Part shown: positions 31,696 to 40,043 of the stretch, piece by piece
Position numbering within the stretch: position 1 is the first letter of the stretch
Layout: each line of letters starts with the position of its first letter
NCBI GenBank assembly: GCA_900550935.1
Contig: URUD01000023.1
Location: 1 to 44,379 of the forward strand
Reading direction: 5' to 3'
Source: an uncultured Roseburia sp.
GTDB lineage: Bacteria > Bacillota > Clostridia > Lachnospirales > Lachnospiraceae
DNA: 44,379 bases
Notes under the pieces: model-generated
Database searches by the model: none
The model's input: only the letters and a program-made list of their open reading frames with translations
What the model was told of the DNA's origin: nothing
Program-made: the position numbers and the translations under genes

Positions 31696-33169
31696 AAAAA
31701 TAATTGCAAAAATTTATTTAGTAGCTGTTATATTGGTAATGCCATTCTACTATCAAAATAAATATTTTGACATGACATATGCAAAGGCAAGATTTCTCTG
31801 GATAGTAGGGACTATCTTGCTTTTGGCGTATAGCTTATTTTGGGCAAAAGAAGAGCTGAAAATAAAATTTACGGTATGCCAGAACCAAAAGACTTGCGGT
31901 AAGTATGTGCGAAGATTATCCTTGATGGATTTATCGATACTGCTATTTTGCGTAAGCACATGGAGCTCCCTTTGGGTAAGTTATCATCGAAAGGCTGCAT
32001 TTTGGGGAAATAAAGGCTGGTTTATGGGGAGTTTGACGATTACCATTTTAACAGCCATGTATTTTGTCGTAAAAAAATATGGTTCTATTGATAGGGGACT
32101 TGTGACAGTATCGGCAGTTTCCGTAGGAATTATGGGAATATGGGGGATTGCACATTCTTTTCATATTGATGTTGGAAATTTTCACGAGGAAATTGAAAAT
32201 GATTTTTATGATTATATCATGACAATCGGAAATGTGAATTGGTATGCAGGTCTTTTGTCTATGATCTTTCCGATAATTTGTATGCTTTATCTTACACAGG
32301 AAGAAAAAAGAAAAAGATGTATGGCAATAATATATGTAGATATTATGTGTTATCAGTTGATCACCTGCCGTAGCAATGGGGTTATGCTTGGACTGATTAG
32401 TGGCGGATTTATTTTGTTGGAATATCTTGTCAGCTTTCCGGAAAGGCTATGGCGTTTTTTGACACTTGTTTGCCATATATCAGTTATGATGGGAATGGTA
32501 TGGGGGATCAGTCATTTTTATCATGGAGTGTTTGTGCAGGCGGACAGTATTTGTTTCTTCCTGTTAGAGAAAAAAATCTGGTTAATTGCGGGGATGGTAT
32601 CAGGAGTATTGTTGTTGTCACATAAAAAATCTATAAAAAAGAAGAATAGATCTTTTAGAGGAACAAAGGGTGCACTTAGAAGATTAGAGAAGTATCGATG
32701 GGAGATATTTTGGATCGTTATTTTAGTGGTCATTGCTTTTCTACTTTTATATGAAACATTCCGATTCAGTGATTCATGGGGAACAAGCAGGGGAAAAGTA
32801 TGGATATATGTGGGAAAGCTTTGGAAAAAATTTAAGTGGAAATATAAATTATTTGGTTGTGGTTGTGATTGCTTTGGCATTGTTTTTATGGATACATATG
32901 GAGACTATTTTAATAAGACGTATCTGAATGCACATAATGAATTTTTGCAGTATTTGGTAACAACAGGAATAGTGGGTGTGTTTTCATATAGTATGATATG
33001 GGTATCGTCACTCTTAGATTTCATAAAAAGGAGGAAAAAGACATGTCGGGACTGGATACTTTTTTCTGGAATTTTTGGTTATCTGGGACAGGCGTTGGTA
33101 AATAATCCACAAGCGTTAAATTATGCGGTGCTGTTTATTCTGTTATCGTTTTATGCGCAACAGGAATAA
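31685..33169 (+). CDS. O-antigen-ligase/polymerase-like membrane protein
   Basis: A 494-residue protein with about ten or more hydrophobic helices. Near the C-terminus, the segment NAHNEFLQYLVTTGIVGVFSYSMIW matches the conserved His-containing periplasmic motif of O-antigen ligases (WaaL) and Wzy/TuaE-type polymerases. These enzymes move lipid-linked glycans onto acceptors, or polymerise them. The overlap with the preceding gene suggests translational coupling. A glycan or protein acceptor in a Gram-positive wall would have to be something other than lipid A; the acceptor here is unknown. Codon use is AT-rich with frequent ATA and AGA, unlike the flanking housekeeping genes. Confidence 0.75.
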   Translation: METKKIIAKIYLVAVILVMPFYYQNKYFDMTYAKARFLWIVGTILLLAYSLFWAKEELKIKFTVCQNQKTCGKYVRRLSLMDLSILLFCVSTWSSLWVSYHRKAAFWGNKGWFMGSLTITILTAMYFVVKKYGSIDRGLVTVSAVSVGIMGIWGIAHSFHIDVGNFHEEIENDFYDYIMTIGNVNWYAGLLSMIFPIICMLYLTQEEKRKRCMAIIYVDIMCYQLITCRSNGVMLGLISGGFILLEYLVSFPERLWRFLTLVCHISVMMGMVWGISHFYHGVFVQADSICFFLLEKKIWLIAGMVSGVLLLSHKKSIKKKNRSFRGTKGALRRLEKYRWEIFWIVILVVIAFLLLYETFRFSDSWGTSRGKVWIYVGKLWKKFKWKYKLFGCGCDCFGIVFMDTYGDYFNKTYLNAHNEFLQYLVTTGIVGVFSYSMIWVSSLLDFIKRRKKTCRDWILFSGIFGYLGQALVNNPQALNYAVLFILLSFYAQQE

Positions 33170-33203
33170 ATGGTTGTATATATGAAACACGCCATCTTAA
33201 AAG

Positions 33204-33245
33204 AAAAAAGTTCCACCAGGCGATCGTGCCCGGTGGAACTTTTTT
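33204..33245. terminator. Bidirectional terminator between convergent genes
   Basis: A perfect 14-bp outer stem (33204-33217 with 33232-33245) with A6 at one end and T6 at the other, plus an inner three-pair extension. It ends the peptide operon on the + strand and the DUF975 gene on the - strand. Confidence 0.93.
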
Positions 33246-33267
33246 AGATACTAGATACCATGAAAAT

Positions 33268-34008
33268 TTACAGATACTGCCGTACCGGAATGGAGTCAAG
33301 TTCTCCGGTACAGTCCAGATAAAAGGTAACCATGGTTTGGTTGCGGTAAGGGCTGACCCAGAGAGCAGCAAGCCCAAGGGAGCAGACGATCAGAAGATCC
33401 CATCCGATAAAACTGAGCAGTACATAGAGGAGGCGTCCTTTGTTGCCTTTCATCATCAGGCGGCATTCGCGGAAGCAATTAATAACACCGAACTGAGGAT
33501 GGTCGAGCAGCAACAGTCCAACAAAATTATAATTTAACAGGACAAGTGCATACAAAACGACCGAAATCAAAATCGCGCAGACAAGGATGACAATGCCAGT
33601 GATGTTTTCGCCCAGGTAGTAAAACAGTAAAACCCCTCCGATCAGTGGCAGGGAAGCTGCAAGAAACAGCAGGAGTAACAGGACACCGGCACCGAAGTAA
33701 CATTCTGTACGCTGACGGAACGGAGCAAAGATCTGCGTAGCCTTAAAGGTCTGGTTTCTTGTCATGTTCAGATGAACAAGGGAGACCCCGGTGGATAAAA
33801 GAAAAGAGATCAAAGTGATGATGATCTCTGCAAAAAGCGTGATCACAAGCTGTGAAGTGGATGGGTTATTGCCGGAAGACATCGAAAATGGAAGTTCGAC
33901 TGCCATCGGGATCACACTGGCGAGTACAAATGCGCCCATTGGAACCCCATACCGGTCATTTAAAATATCTCTGGAAATCCGTTTTATTTCTTTCGAAGAA
34001 CGTTTCAT
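33268..34008 (-). CDS. DUF975-family membrane protein
   Basis: A 246-residue protein with a basic start (MKRSSKEIKRISRDIL) and about five to six hydrophobic helices. It includes the family-typical NMTRNQTFKATQIFAPF region after the second helix and FRECRLMMKGNKGRLLYVLLSFIGWDLL before the last. DUF975 proteins are common in Firmicutes and have no established function. An AAAGGAG site lies 7 nt upstream on the minus strand. The gene is separated from its + strand neighbours by a terminator and its own promoter. Confidence 0.82.
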   Translation of the reverse strand: MKRSSKEIKRISRDILNDRYGVPMGAFVLASVIPMAVELPFSMSSGNNPSTSQLVITLFAEIIITLISFLLSTGVSLVHLNMTRNQTFKATQIFAPFRQRTECYFGAGVLLLLLFLAASLPLIGGVLLFYYLGENITGIVILVCAILISVVLYALVLLNYNFVGLLLLDHPQFGVINCFRECRLMMKGNKGRLLYVLLSFIGWDLLIVCSLGLAALWVSPYRNQTMVTFYLDCTGELDSIPVRQYL

Positions 34009-34031
34009 GGAAGAACTCCTTTGCGTATGTT

Positions 34032-34059
34032 ATAATAGTAAGCTGAAAAACTATTTGAA
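34032..34059 (-). promoter_or_regulatory. Possible promoter of the DUF975 gene
   Basis: On the minus strand, TTCAAA (34059-34054) and TATTAT (34037-34032) are 16 bp apart, about 24 bp upstream of the ATG. Confidence 0.4.
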
Positions 34060-34125
34060 CATTATAGCACAGGAAGAAACAATTTGCATAGACCATTAGA
34101 AAAAATCAGTGCGCATGGAGAAAAA

Positions 34126-34551
34126 ATGATGAAACGACAGGAAAAACCGGAAACGAACAAAAAAACGGAGGATATCTTTTATGTGACAGGGCTGATCCTG
34201 GCAGTAGCAGGAGTCCTGTTCTGGTATGCCTATCAAAAGCTTGGTTTTCGTCTGGAACACTATATCCCACCCTGTATCTTCCAGCAGGTTACCGGATATT
34301 ATTGCCCGGGGTGCGGTGGAACGCGAGCTGTTTACGCTCTGTTTTCGGGTCACCTGATAAAGAGCTTTTGTTATCAGCCTATTGTTTTGTATGTTGTTGT
34401 GGTTGGGGGATGGTTTTTGCTCAGCCAGACGGTTGAGCGGTTGTCGAAAGGCAAATTGGCGATCGGGATGAGATATCATGACGGTTATCTGTGGATCGCA
34501 CTTGCACTGATCATCATTAATTTTCTGATAAAAAATATGGCATTACTGTGA
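34126..34551 (+). CDS. DUF2752-family membrane protein
   Basis: A 141-residue protein with about three hydrophobic helices and the DUF2752 hallmark YYCPGCGGTRAVYALFSGH near residues 62-80. Members carry this CPxCGxTRA motif between two helices; the function is unknown. The start is one of two adjacent ATG codons (34126 or 34129), with GGAG at 34117-34120. The stop codon lies inside a hairpin that is probably the terminator. Confidence 0.8.
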   Translation: MMKRQEKPETNKKTEDIFYVTGLILAVAGVLFWYAYQKLGFRLEHYIPPCIFQQVTGYYCPGCGGTRAVYALFSGHLIKSFCYQPIVLYVVVVGGWFLLSQTVERLSKGKLAIGMRYHDGYLWIALALIIINFLIKNMALL

Positions 34552-34566
34552 AAACAGCAATGCCAT
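34537..34566 (+). terminator. Hairpin overlapping the DUF2752 stop codon
   Basis: ATGGCATT-A-CTGT (34537-34549) pairs with ACAG-C-AATGCCAT (34554-34566), one A-C mismatch, around a GAAA loop. The T run after it is poor, so it could be a weak terminator or an mRNA 3' structure. Confidence 0.5.
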
Positions 34567-34611
34567 TAGTTCTGTTTCAGGATGATCGAATGTTTGCAAG
34601 GCAACTGGTTA

Positions 34612-34971
34612 TTATTGCGCTGAGAAATAATTCTGCATAAGGGCGTCATAATCAAGTCCCATCATCTGATACATTTCCCGCATCATATTTTCAATGCCTC
34701 CGAAATAGATCTGGGCAACCACAAGGGTATAGACGACCATTGCGATAATGATGCCAAGCGCGACCACACTGAGGGCAAGACCGACTTTGGCACGGGACTG
34801 CATGGAAAATTCACCGCCGCGGGAAAGCAGCGCGAACACGATCCCGAGAGAACCGCAGATCAGGGTCGGGTAAACCGTACACATGGTCACAAGAGCGATC
34901 ACACCCATAATGAGCGAGAGGGTTTCCATCCGCTGTGAGTGTCTGTCATTTCTGGTATATTGATAATCCAT
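34612..34971 (-). CDS. Small two-helix membrane protein (DUF4190-like)
   Basis: A 119-residue protein whose start ATG is complementary to 34969-34971, with a GGAGG site upstream on the minus strand. Two hydrophobic segments (about residues 18-44 and 60-87) flank a short loop with GGEFSMQSRAKVG, as in the DUF4190-like protein at 22.8 kb. A Met/Tyr-rich C-terminal tail (NMMREMYQMMGLDYDALMQNYF) is not in that relative. The function is unknown. Confidence 0.7.
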   Translation of the reverse strand: MDYQYTRNDRHSQRMETLSLIMGVIALVTMCTVYPTLICGSLGIVFALLSRGGEFSMQSRAKVGLALSVVALGIIIAMVVYTLVVAQIYFGGIENMMREMYQMMGLDYDALMQNYFSAQ

Positions 34972-35044
34972 AGATATAGCCTCCACATAAATGATAAGGT
35001 TTATTCTATCATGGAGAGAAGAAAAAGACAAATTTATTTTTTGT

Positions 35045-35073
35045 TTGTAATGTTGCAGAAGAACTGATAAGAT
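35045..35073 (+). promoter_or_regulatory. Promoter of tex
   Basis: TTGTAA (35045-35050), 17-bp spacer, TAAGAT (35068-35073), about 40 bp upstream of the tex ATG. Confidence 0.5.
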
Positions 35074-35111
35074 AGACAAAGAAAATAAATCAAAAATGAA
35101 AGAGGACTTTT

Positions 35112-37262
35112 ATGGATATTACTGCAAAAATTGCCGACGAACTTGGGATCAAAAGGCATCAGGCAGAAGCCGCAATCAAATTAATTGACGAGGGAAACAC
35201 CATTCCGTTTATCGCACGTTACCGGAAAGAGGCAACCGGGGCATTAAATGACGAGATCCTCCGTAATTTATATGACCGCCTCAACTATCTGAGAAATCTG
35301 GAAGAACGAAAGGAGACCGTGCTCGCCAGCATTGAAGAGCAGGGCAAGCTGACCGATGAACTGCGATCGCAGATTCTGGCAGCGGAGACAATGGTATTGG
35401 TAGAGGATCTGTACCGCCCGTATAAACCGAAACGCCGTACCAGAGCAACGATCGCAAAAGAAAAGGGATTAGAGCCGCTCGCAGGCATCATTACCTTACA
35501 GATGTTAAACACGCCGCTGGCAGCAGAAGCAGAGAAATTTCTGGATGCCGAAAAGGGTGTAGAGACAGTCGAAGATGCGATCGCAGGAGCGAAAGACATC
35601 ATAGCAGAGAGCATTTCCGATGAGGCAGATTACCGAAGCCACATAAGGGAACTTACCGTAAAAAAAGGGCGGATCGTTTCAATCGCCAAAGACCCGGAGG
35701 CAGAGTCTGTATACGAGATGTATTATGATTTTGATGAACCGGTCGCAAAACTGGCAGGACATCGTATCCTTGCGTTAAACCGTGGAGAAAACGAAAAATT
35801 CCTTACGGTCAAAATAGAAGCACCGGTAGAGGATATCCTGCGCTATCTGGAAAAACAGGTCATCCGGAAAGATAACCCGGAGACGTCACCGGTTTTAAAA
35901 GAAGTGGTAGAAGATGCCTATGACCGTCTGATCGCACCGGCGATCGAGCGTGAGATCCGAAGTGACCTTACGGAGCGGGCAGAAGATGGAGCAATAAAAG
36001 TATTTGGAAAGAACTTGGAGCAGCTTTTAATGCAGCCTCCGATCGCAGGACAGGTGGTGCTCGGATGGGATCCGGCATTCCGTACAGGCTGTAAGATCGC
36101 AGTTGTTGATCCGACCGGAAAGGTACTGGACACGACAGTGATCTACCCGACGGCACCGCAGAATAAAGTAGAAGAAGCAAAAGCAGTGCTCAAAAAACTG
36201 ATCACAAAATATCATGTTACCCTCATTTCACTTGGAAATGGAACCGCATCCAGAGAATCCGAGCAGGTGATCGTGGAGCTGTTAAAAGAACTTCCGGTAA
36301 AAGTACAGTACATTATCGTAAATGAAGCGGGGGCATCCGTTTATTCCGCCAGCAAACTTGCAACCGAGGAATTTCCAAATTTCGATGTTGGACAGAGAAG
36401 TGCGACATCCATGGCAAGACGTTTGCAGGACCCACTGGCAGAGCTGGTAAAGATCGATCCGAAATCGATCGGAGTCGGACAGTATCAGCATGATATGAAC
36501 CAGAAAAAATTAAGCGAGGCACTTGGCGGCGTGGTCGAGGATTGTGTGAATAAGGTTGGAGTCGACTTAAATACTGCATCCGCATCTCTGCTTGAATACA
36601 TTTCCGGTATCAGTAAGACAATCGCAAAAAATATCGTAGCTTACCGGGAGGAAAACGGAAGATTTGAGACACGTGCCCAGTTATTAAAAGTAGCAAAATT
36701 AGGACCGAAAGCATATGAGCAGTGTGCAGGTTTCCTGCGTATCTTGGATGGTAAAAATCCGCTGGATGCAACCGGCGTACACCCGGAGAGTTACGAAGCA
36801 GCAAAACAGCTCTTAGAGCGACTTGGTTATACGACAGAGGATGTAAAAAACAGAAATCTGGATGGCATCTCAAAGAAGATCCACGATTACAAAAAACTGT
36901 CAGAAGAACTTAAAGTCGGCGATATTACTTTACAGGATATCGTAAAAGAACTGGAAAAACCGGCGCGTGACCCAAGAGAGGACATGCCGGGGCCAATCTT
37001 ACGCAGTGATGTTCTGGAGATGAAAGACTTAAAACCGGGCATGATCTTAAAAGGAACGGTCCGTAACGTTATTGACTTTGGTGCGTTTGTGGACATCGGA
37101 GTACACCAGGACGGACTGGTCCACATTTCGCAGATGAGCGATAAATTTATCAAGCATCCGTTAGAGGCAGTGCGGGTAGGCGATATCGTAGAGGTACAGG
37201 TGCTCTCTGTCGATCTTGCGAAAAAAAGAATTTCATTAACGATGAAGATCAACAAAAATTAA
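35112..37262 (+). CDS. tex: Tex-family RNA-binding protein with S1 domain
   Basis: A 716-residue protein with the complete Tex layout: an N-terminal helical domain (MDITAKIADELGIKRHQAEAAIKLIDEGNTIPFIARYRKE), a YqgF/RNase-H-like domain (about 320-445, VLGWDPAFRTGCKIAVVD), a helix-hairpin-helix region (GVDLNTASASLLEYISGIS) and a C-terminal S1 domain (about 640-712, GMILKGTVRNVIDFGAFVDIGVHQDGLVHISQMSD). Tex homologues take part in transcription-related RNA processes. It has its own promoter and no close partner gene. Confidence 0.95.
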   Translation: MDITAKIADELGIKRHQAEAAIKLIDEGNTIPFIARYRKEATGALNDEILRNLYDRLNYLRNLEERKETVLASIEEQGKLTDELRSQILAAETMVLVEDLYRPYKPKRRTRATIAKEKGLEPLAGIITLQMLNTPLAAEAEKFLDAEKGVETVEDAIAGAKDIIAESISDEADYRSHIRELTVKKGRIVSIAKDPEAESVYEMYYDFDEPVAKLAGHRILALNRGENEKFLTVKIEAPVEDILRYLEKQVIRKDNPETSPVLKEVVEDAYDRLIAPAIEREIRSDLTERAEDGAIKVFGKNLEQLLMQPPIAGQVVLGWDPAFRTGCKIAVVDPTGKVLDTTVIYPTAPQNKVEEAKAVLKKLITKYHVTLISLGNGTASRESEQVIVELLKELPVKVQYIIVNEAGASVYSASKLATEEFPNFDVGQRSATSMARRLQDPLAELVKIDPKSIGVGQYQHDMNQKKLSEALGGVVEDCVNKVGVDLNTASASLLEYISGISKTIAKNIVAYREENGRFETRAQLLKVAKLGPKAYEQCAGFLRILDGKNPLDATGVHPESYEAAKQLLERLGYTTEDVKNRNLDGISKKIHDYKKLSEELKVGDITLQDIVKELEKPARDPREDMPGPILRSDVLEMKDLKPGMILKGTVRNVIDFGAFVDIGVHQDGLVHISQMSDKFIKHPLEAVRVGDIVEVQVLSVDLAKKRISLTMKINKN

Positions 37263-37291
37263 TTGACATTTTGCACAGATAAGAGTATGTT
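37263..37291 (+). promoter_or_regulatory. Promoter of the FMN riboswitch / ribU transcript
   Basis: A perfect TTGACA (37263-37268), 17-bp spacer and TATGTT (37286-37291), starting just after the tex stop. It gives a transcript that begins a few bases before the riboswitch. Confidence 0.7.
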
Positions 37292-37310
37292 AGAAGCAAA
37301 TAAAAGAGAA

Positions 37311-37475
37311 ATTCTTCGGGGCAGGGTGCTAGACAACAGGTCTAAATTCCCGACCGACGGTGATACCATCTTAGATGGGTAAGTCCGTGAGCTACAGGCA
37401 GTCAGGCTGCATGTGGTTGAGCCGGTGCGAATCCGGGACCGACAGTATAGTCTGGATGAGAGAAGAGAAGCGAGA
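37311..37475 (+). promoter_or_regulatory. FMN riboswitch (RFN element)
   Basis: The conserved RFN landmarks appear in order: TTCTTCGGGGCAGGGTG at the start, AATTCCCGACCGACGGTGA, AGTCCGTGAGC, GAATCCGGGACCGACAGTATAGTCTGGATGAGAGAAG. Together these form the P1-P6 core that binds flavin mononucleotide. The gap between tex and ribU (about 360 nt) is filled by the promoter, this aptamer and its expression platform. A riboflavin transporter lies directly downstream. Confidence 0.95.
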
Positions 37476-37533
37476 CTTTTCATAGTAAGATGTAAGCAGA
37501 TGCTTACCTTACATGGACAGCAGCAGAATAATA

Positions 37534-37567
37534 ACCCCGAAACCATTTGGTTTTGGGGATTTTTTTG
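37534..37567 (+). terminator. Riboswitch-controlled terminator
   Basis: CCCCGAAACC pairs with GGTTTTGGGG (one G-U pair) and a run of seven T follows. Located between the FMN aptamer and ribU, it is the likely off-state when FMN is bound. Confidence 0.85.
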
Positions 37568-37624
37568 TTGCAGGAAGAAAAGCATGAGAGCTTTCCGAAG
37601 AGTTGGAAAAGGAGACATGTGACA

Positions 37625-38242
37625 ATGGATGCAAACAAAACAATGACACAGACAACAAAAGCAGTAAACGTAAGATATCTTACCGTGACAGCCATGCTTT
37701 CCGCAGTGGCGTATATCCTGATGTTTCTGGATTTTTCGGTTCCGTTTATGCCGGGATTTATCAAGATGGATCTTTCTGAACTGCCGGCACTGATCGGCTC
37801 GTTTTCCATGGGACCGCTGTGTGGCGTAATGATCTGCCTGGTAAAAAATGTACTGCACCTGTTCATTACCACAACGGGCGGAGTTGGAGAATTATCAAAC
37901 TTTATCTTGGGAGTGGCATTTGTTCTGCCGGCAGGACTGATCTATAAACATAAAAAGACAAGAAAGACCGCATTGGCAGGTTCCCTGCTCGGAGCAGTCA
38001 TTATGGCAGTATTCAGTGTAGTTTCCAATTATTTCCTGGTATATCCGGTGTATTACAACTTCATGCCGGAGGATCGTATTCTGGCAGCATACCAGCTGAT
38101 CCTTCCATCCATGAAGAGCATTTTACAGTGCCTGATCTGCTTTAATATGCCGTTTACTTTTGTAAAGGGGCTGTTTTCTGTTGTGATCACATTCCTGGTA
38201 TATAAGCATATTTCACCGATCTTAAAAGGAAGAAACCGATAA
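37625..38242 (+). CDS. ribU: Riboflavin ECF transporter S component
   Basis: A 205-residue integral membrane protein with about six helices. The RibU-like features are the N-terminal VRYLTVTAMLSAVAYILMFLDFSVPFMPGFIKMDLSELPALIGSFSMGP segment, in which the second helix carries the typical Phe/Asp/Leu motif, and the KNVLHLFITTTGGVGELSNFILG stretch. It binds riboflavin and docks on an energising module encoded elsewhere. ATG 37625 is the start used; GTG 37619 is an in-frame alternative nearer to AAGGAG. The FMN riboswitch upstream makes the substrate assignment secure. Confidence 0.93.
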   Translation: MDANKTMTQTTKAVNVRYLTVTAMLSAVAYILMFLDFSVPFMPGFIKMDLSELPALIGSFSMGPLCGVMICLVKNVLHLFITTTGGVGELSNFILGVAFVLPAGLIYKHKKTRKTALAGSLLGAVIMAVFSVVSNYFLVYPVYYNFMPEDRILAAYQLILPSMKSILQCLICFNMPFTFVKGLFSVVITFLVYKHISPILKGRNR

Positions 38243-38263
38243 AAATCAAAAAATAAGAGGAAG

Positions 38264-38297
38264 AAAAAGAAAAGGCGTAACCGTCTTTTCTTTTTTT
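38264..38297 (+). terminator. Intrinsic terminator after ribU
   Basis: A 14-bp stem (38264-38277 with 38282-38295, one G-U pair), a 4-nt loop and a T run, 21 nt after the stop codon. Confidence 0.88.
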
Positions 38298-38349
38298 GGT
38301 GAAAATGTTATACTGAAGCGAAAGAATCTGTAGAAGGAGAGGATTGACG

Positions 38350-38847
38350 ATGCCAATAGAATTTGATATAACATTAACGCCAAAAGACATGTATCGTTTT
38401 AACCTGTATCAGACATATACCGGATTTCAGGGTTGGTTTTCTATTATTGTCAGTATTTTTATTTTTGTATCAGCGGGGCTTACCTACGGAGAGGTTACAC
38501 TGACACGTACAGTACTATATATTGTGCTGGGTATAGTGTTTCTGTTTTATATGCCGGTAACGCTTTACCTGCGTTCCAAACACAATGTCATAGCATCGGA
38601 TGTGCTAAAAAATGCACTGCATTATTCTGTGACAGAGAAAGGCTTTGCCGTTTCACAAAACGAGGCATCTGCCGAACTGCCATGGGAGCAGATCTACAAG
38701 ATGATCAGTACAAAAAATAATGTGCTGGTATACAGCAGCCGGGTCAATGCCTATGTGATCCCGAGACAGCAGCTCGGAGAGACCTATCAGGAGCTTGCAA
38801 AGCTGGCAAAGGAAAAACTGCCGAAATATCGTGTCAATATGAAGTAG
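38350..38847 (+). CDS. YcxB-like membrane protein
   Basis: A 165-residue protein from ATG 38350, with AGGAGAGG 7 nt upstream. Two hydrophobic helices (about residues 28-46 and 52-75) precede a soluble C-terminal domain (about 90-160) with ALHYSVTEKGFAVSQNEASAELPWEQIYKM and YVIPRQQLGETYQELAKLAKEKLP, as in the YcxB-like C-terminal domain family. The function is unknown. It is 24 nt upstream of tsaE and may be co-transcribed with the t6A genes. Confidence 0.75.
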   Translation: MPIEFDITLTPKDMYRFNLYQTYTGFQGWFSIIVSIFIFVSAGLTYGEVTLTRTVLYIVLGIVFLFYMPVTLYLRSKHNVIASDVLKNALHYSVTEKGFAVSQNEASAELPWEQIYKMISTKNNVLVYSSRVNAYVIPRQQLGETYQELAKLAKEKLPKYRVNMK

Positions 38848-38871
38848 GCAGCAGATAGAAATGAGGAAGAG

Positions 38872-39318
38872 ATGAAAGAGACGATTTATGAGAGCAATTC
38901 GCCCGAGGAGACACACGCGCTGGGAAAGAAGATCGGTGCACATGCCAACCCGGGAGATATTTATACACTTGTGGGCGATCTGGGAGTTGGAAAAACCGTG
39001 TTTACACAGGGGATCGCGGAGGGGCTAGGGATTACCGAACCGATCTGCAGCCCGACCTTTACCATCGTTCAGGTTTATGAAGAGGGGCGCATGCCGTTCT
39101 ACCATTTTGATGTATACCGTATCGGAGACATCGAAGAGATGGATGAGATCGGTTATGAAGATTATTTTTACGGAGAAGGTCTTTGTATGATCGAGTGGGC
39201 AAATCTGATCGAAGAGATCCTTCCGGAAAAACGTTTTGATGTTACCATCGAAAAGGATCTGGAAAAAGGATTTGATTATCGTAAAATCACAATAAAGGAG
39301 CATGGAGCAGGAGCATGA
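38872..39318 (+). CDS. tsaE: tRNA t6A biosynthesis ATPase TsaE
   Basis: A 148-residue P-loop protein. Walker A GDLGVGKT is at residues 35-42, followed by SPTFTIVQVYEEG and the conserved YHFDVYRIGDIEEMDEIGYEDYF. TsaE acts with TsaB and TsaD in transferring threonylcarbamoyl to A37 of ANN-decoding tRNAs. Its stop overlaps tsaB by 4 nt. TsaC, which makes the threonylcarbamoyl-AMP, is not in the window. Confidence 0.95.
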   Translation: MKETIYESNSPEETHALGKKIGAHANPGDIYTLVGDLGVGKTVFTQGIAEGLGITEPICSPTFTIVQVYEEGRMPFYHFDVYRIGDIEEMDEIGYEDYFYGEGLCMIEWANLIEEILPEKRFDVTIEKDLEKGFDYRKITIKEHGAGA

Positions 39319-40043
39319 AGATATTAGGATTAGACAGTTCCGGACTGGTAGCAAGTGTTGCGGTCGTAGAGGACGACAACCTGCTGGGCGAATATACCTC
39401 AAATTATAAAAAAACACATTCCCAGACCTTACTTCCAATGTTGGATGAACTGGCAGGGATGATAGAACTGGATCTGGCGACCGTAGATGCGATCGCGATC
39501 GCAGGTGGACCGGGTTCTTTTACCGGGCTTCGGATCGGGTCAGCAACGGCAAAGGGACTTGGACTGGCACTGAAAAAACCGATCGTGTCGGTTCCAACCG
39601 TGGATGCACTTGCCTATAATCTGGTTGGACATCAGAGTCTGGTATGTCCGCTGATGGATGCAAGAAGAAATCAGACTTACACCGGATTATACCGGTTTAA
39701 CGGAAATGAGATGCGGGTAGTAAAAGAACAGTGTGCCGTCGGGATCGATGAGATCGTACAGGCGATTAATGAAAGAGGAGAAGCAGCTGTATTCCTTGGA
39801 GACGGAGTCCCTGTTTTTTCGGAATATATCAAAGAAAACTGCAAAGTGTCGTATCAGTATGCACCAGCACATATGAACAAACAGCGGGCAGGTGCCGTGG
39901 CAGCACTTGGCATGCGTTATTTTGCCGAGGGCAGATATGCGACGGCAGAGGCACATAAACCGGAATATTTAAGGCTTTCACAGGCAGAGCGTGAGCGAAA
40001 CGAAGCGGAAGCAAAGAACGCGGCAAAGGATAAAGAAGAATGA
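39315..40043 (+). CDS. tsaB: tRNA t6A biosynthesis protein TsaB
   Basis: A 242-residue protein of the ASKHA/TsaD-like fold. It starts MKILGLDSSGLVASVAVVED, contains the characteristic AIAGGPGSFTGLRIGSATAKGLGLAL and MDARRNQTYTGLY, and lacks the metal-binding His pair of TsaD, as TsaB should. It dimerises with TsaD as a scaffold for t6A formation. It overlaps tsaE and rimI by 4 nt on each side. Confidence 0.96.
   Translation: MKILGLDSSGLVASVAVVEDDNLLGEYTSNYKKTHSQTLLPMLDELAGMIELDLATVDAIAIAGGPGSFTGLRIGSATAKGLGLALKKPIVSVPTVDALAYNLVGHQSLVCPLMDARRNQTYTGLYRFNGNEMRVVKEQCAVGIDEIVQAINERGEAAVFLGDGVPVFSEYIKENCKVSYQYAPAHMNKQRAGAVAALGMRYFAEGRYATAEAHKPEYLRLSQAERERNEAEAKNAAKDKEE

Noticed and set aside
33170..33247. 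Short open frame after the ligase-like gene
   Set aside because: It reads through the bidirectional terminator and lacks a ribosome binding site.
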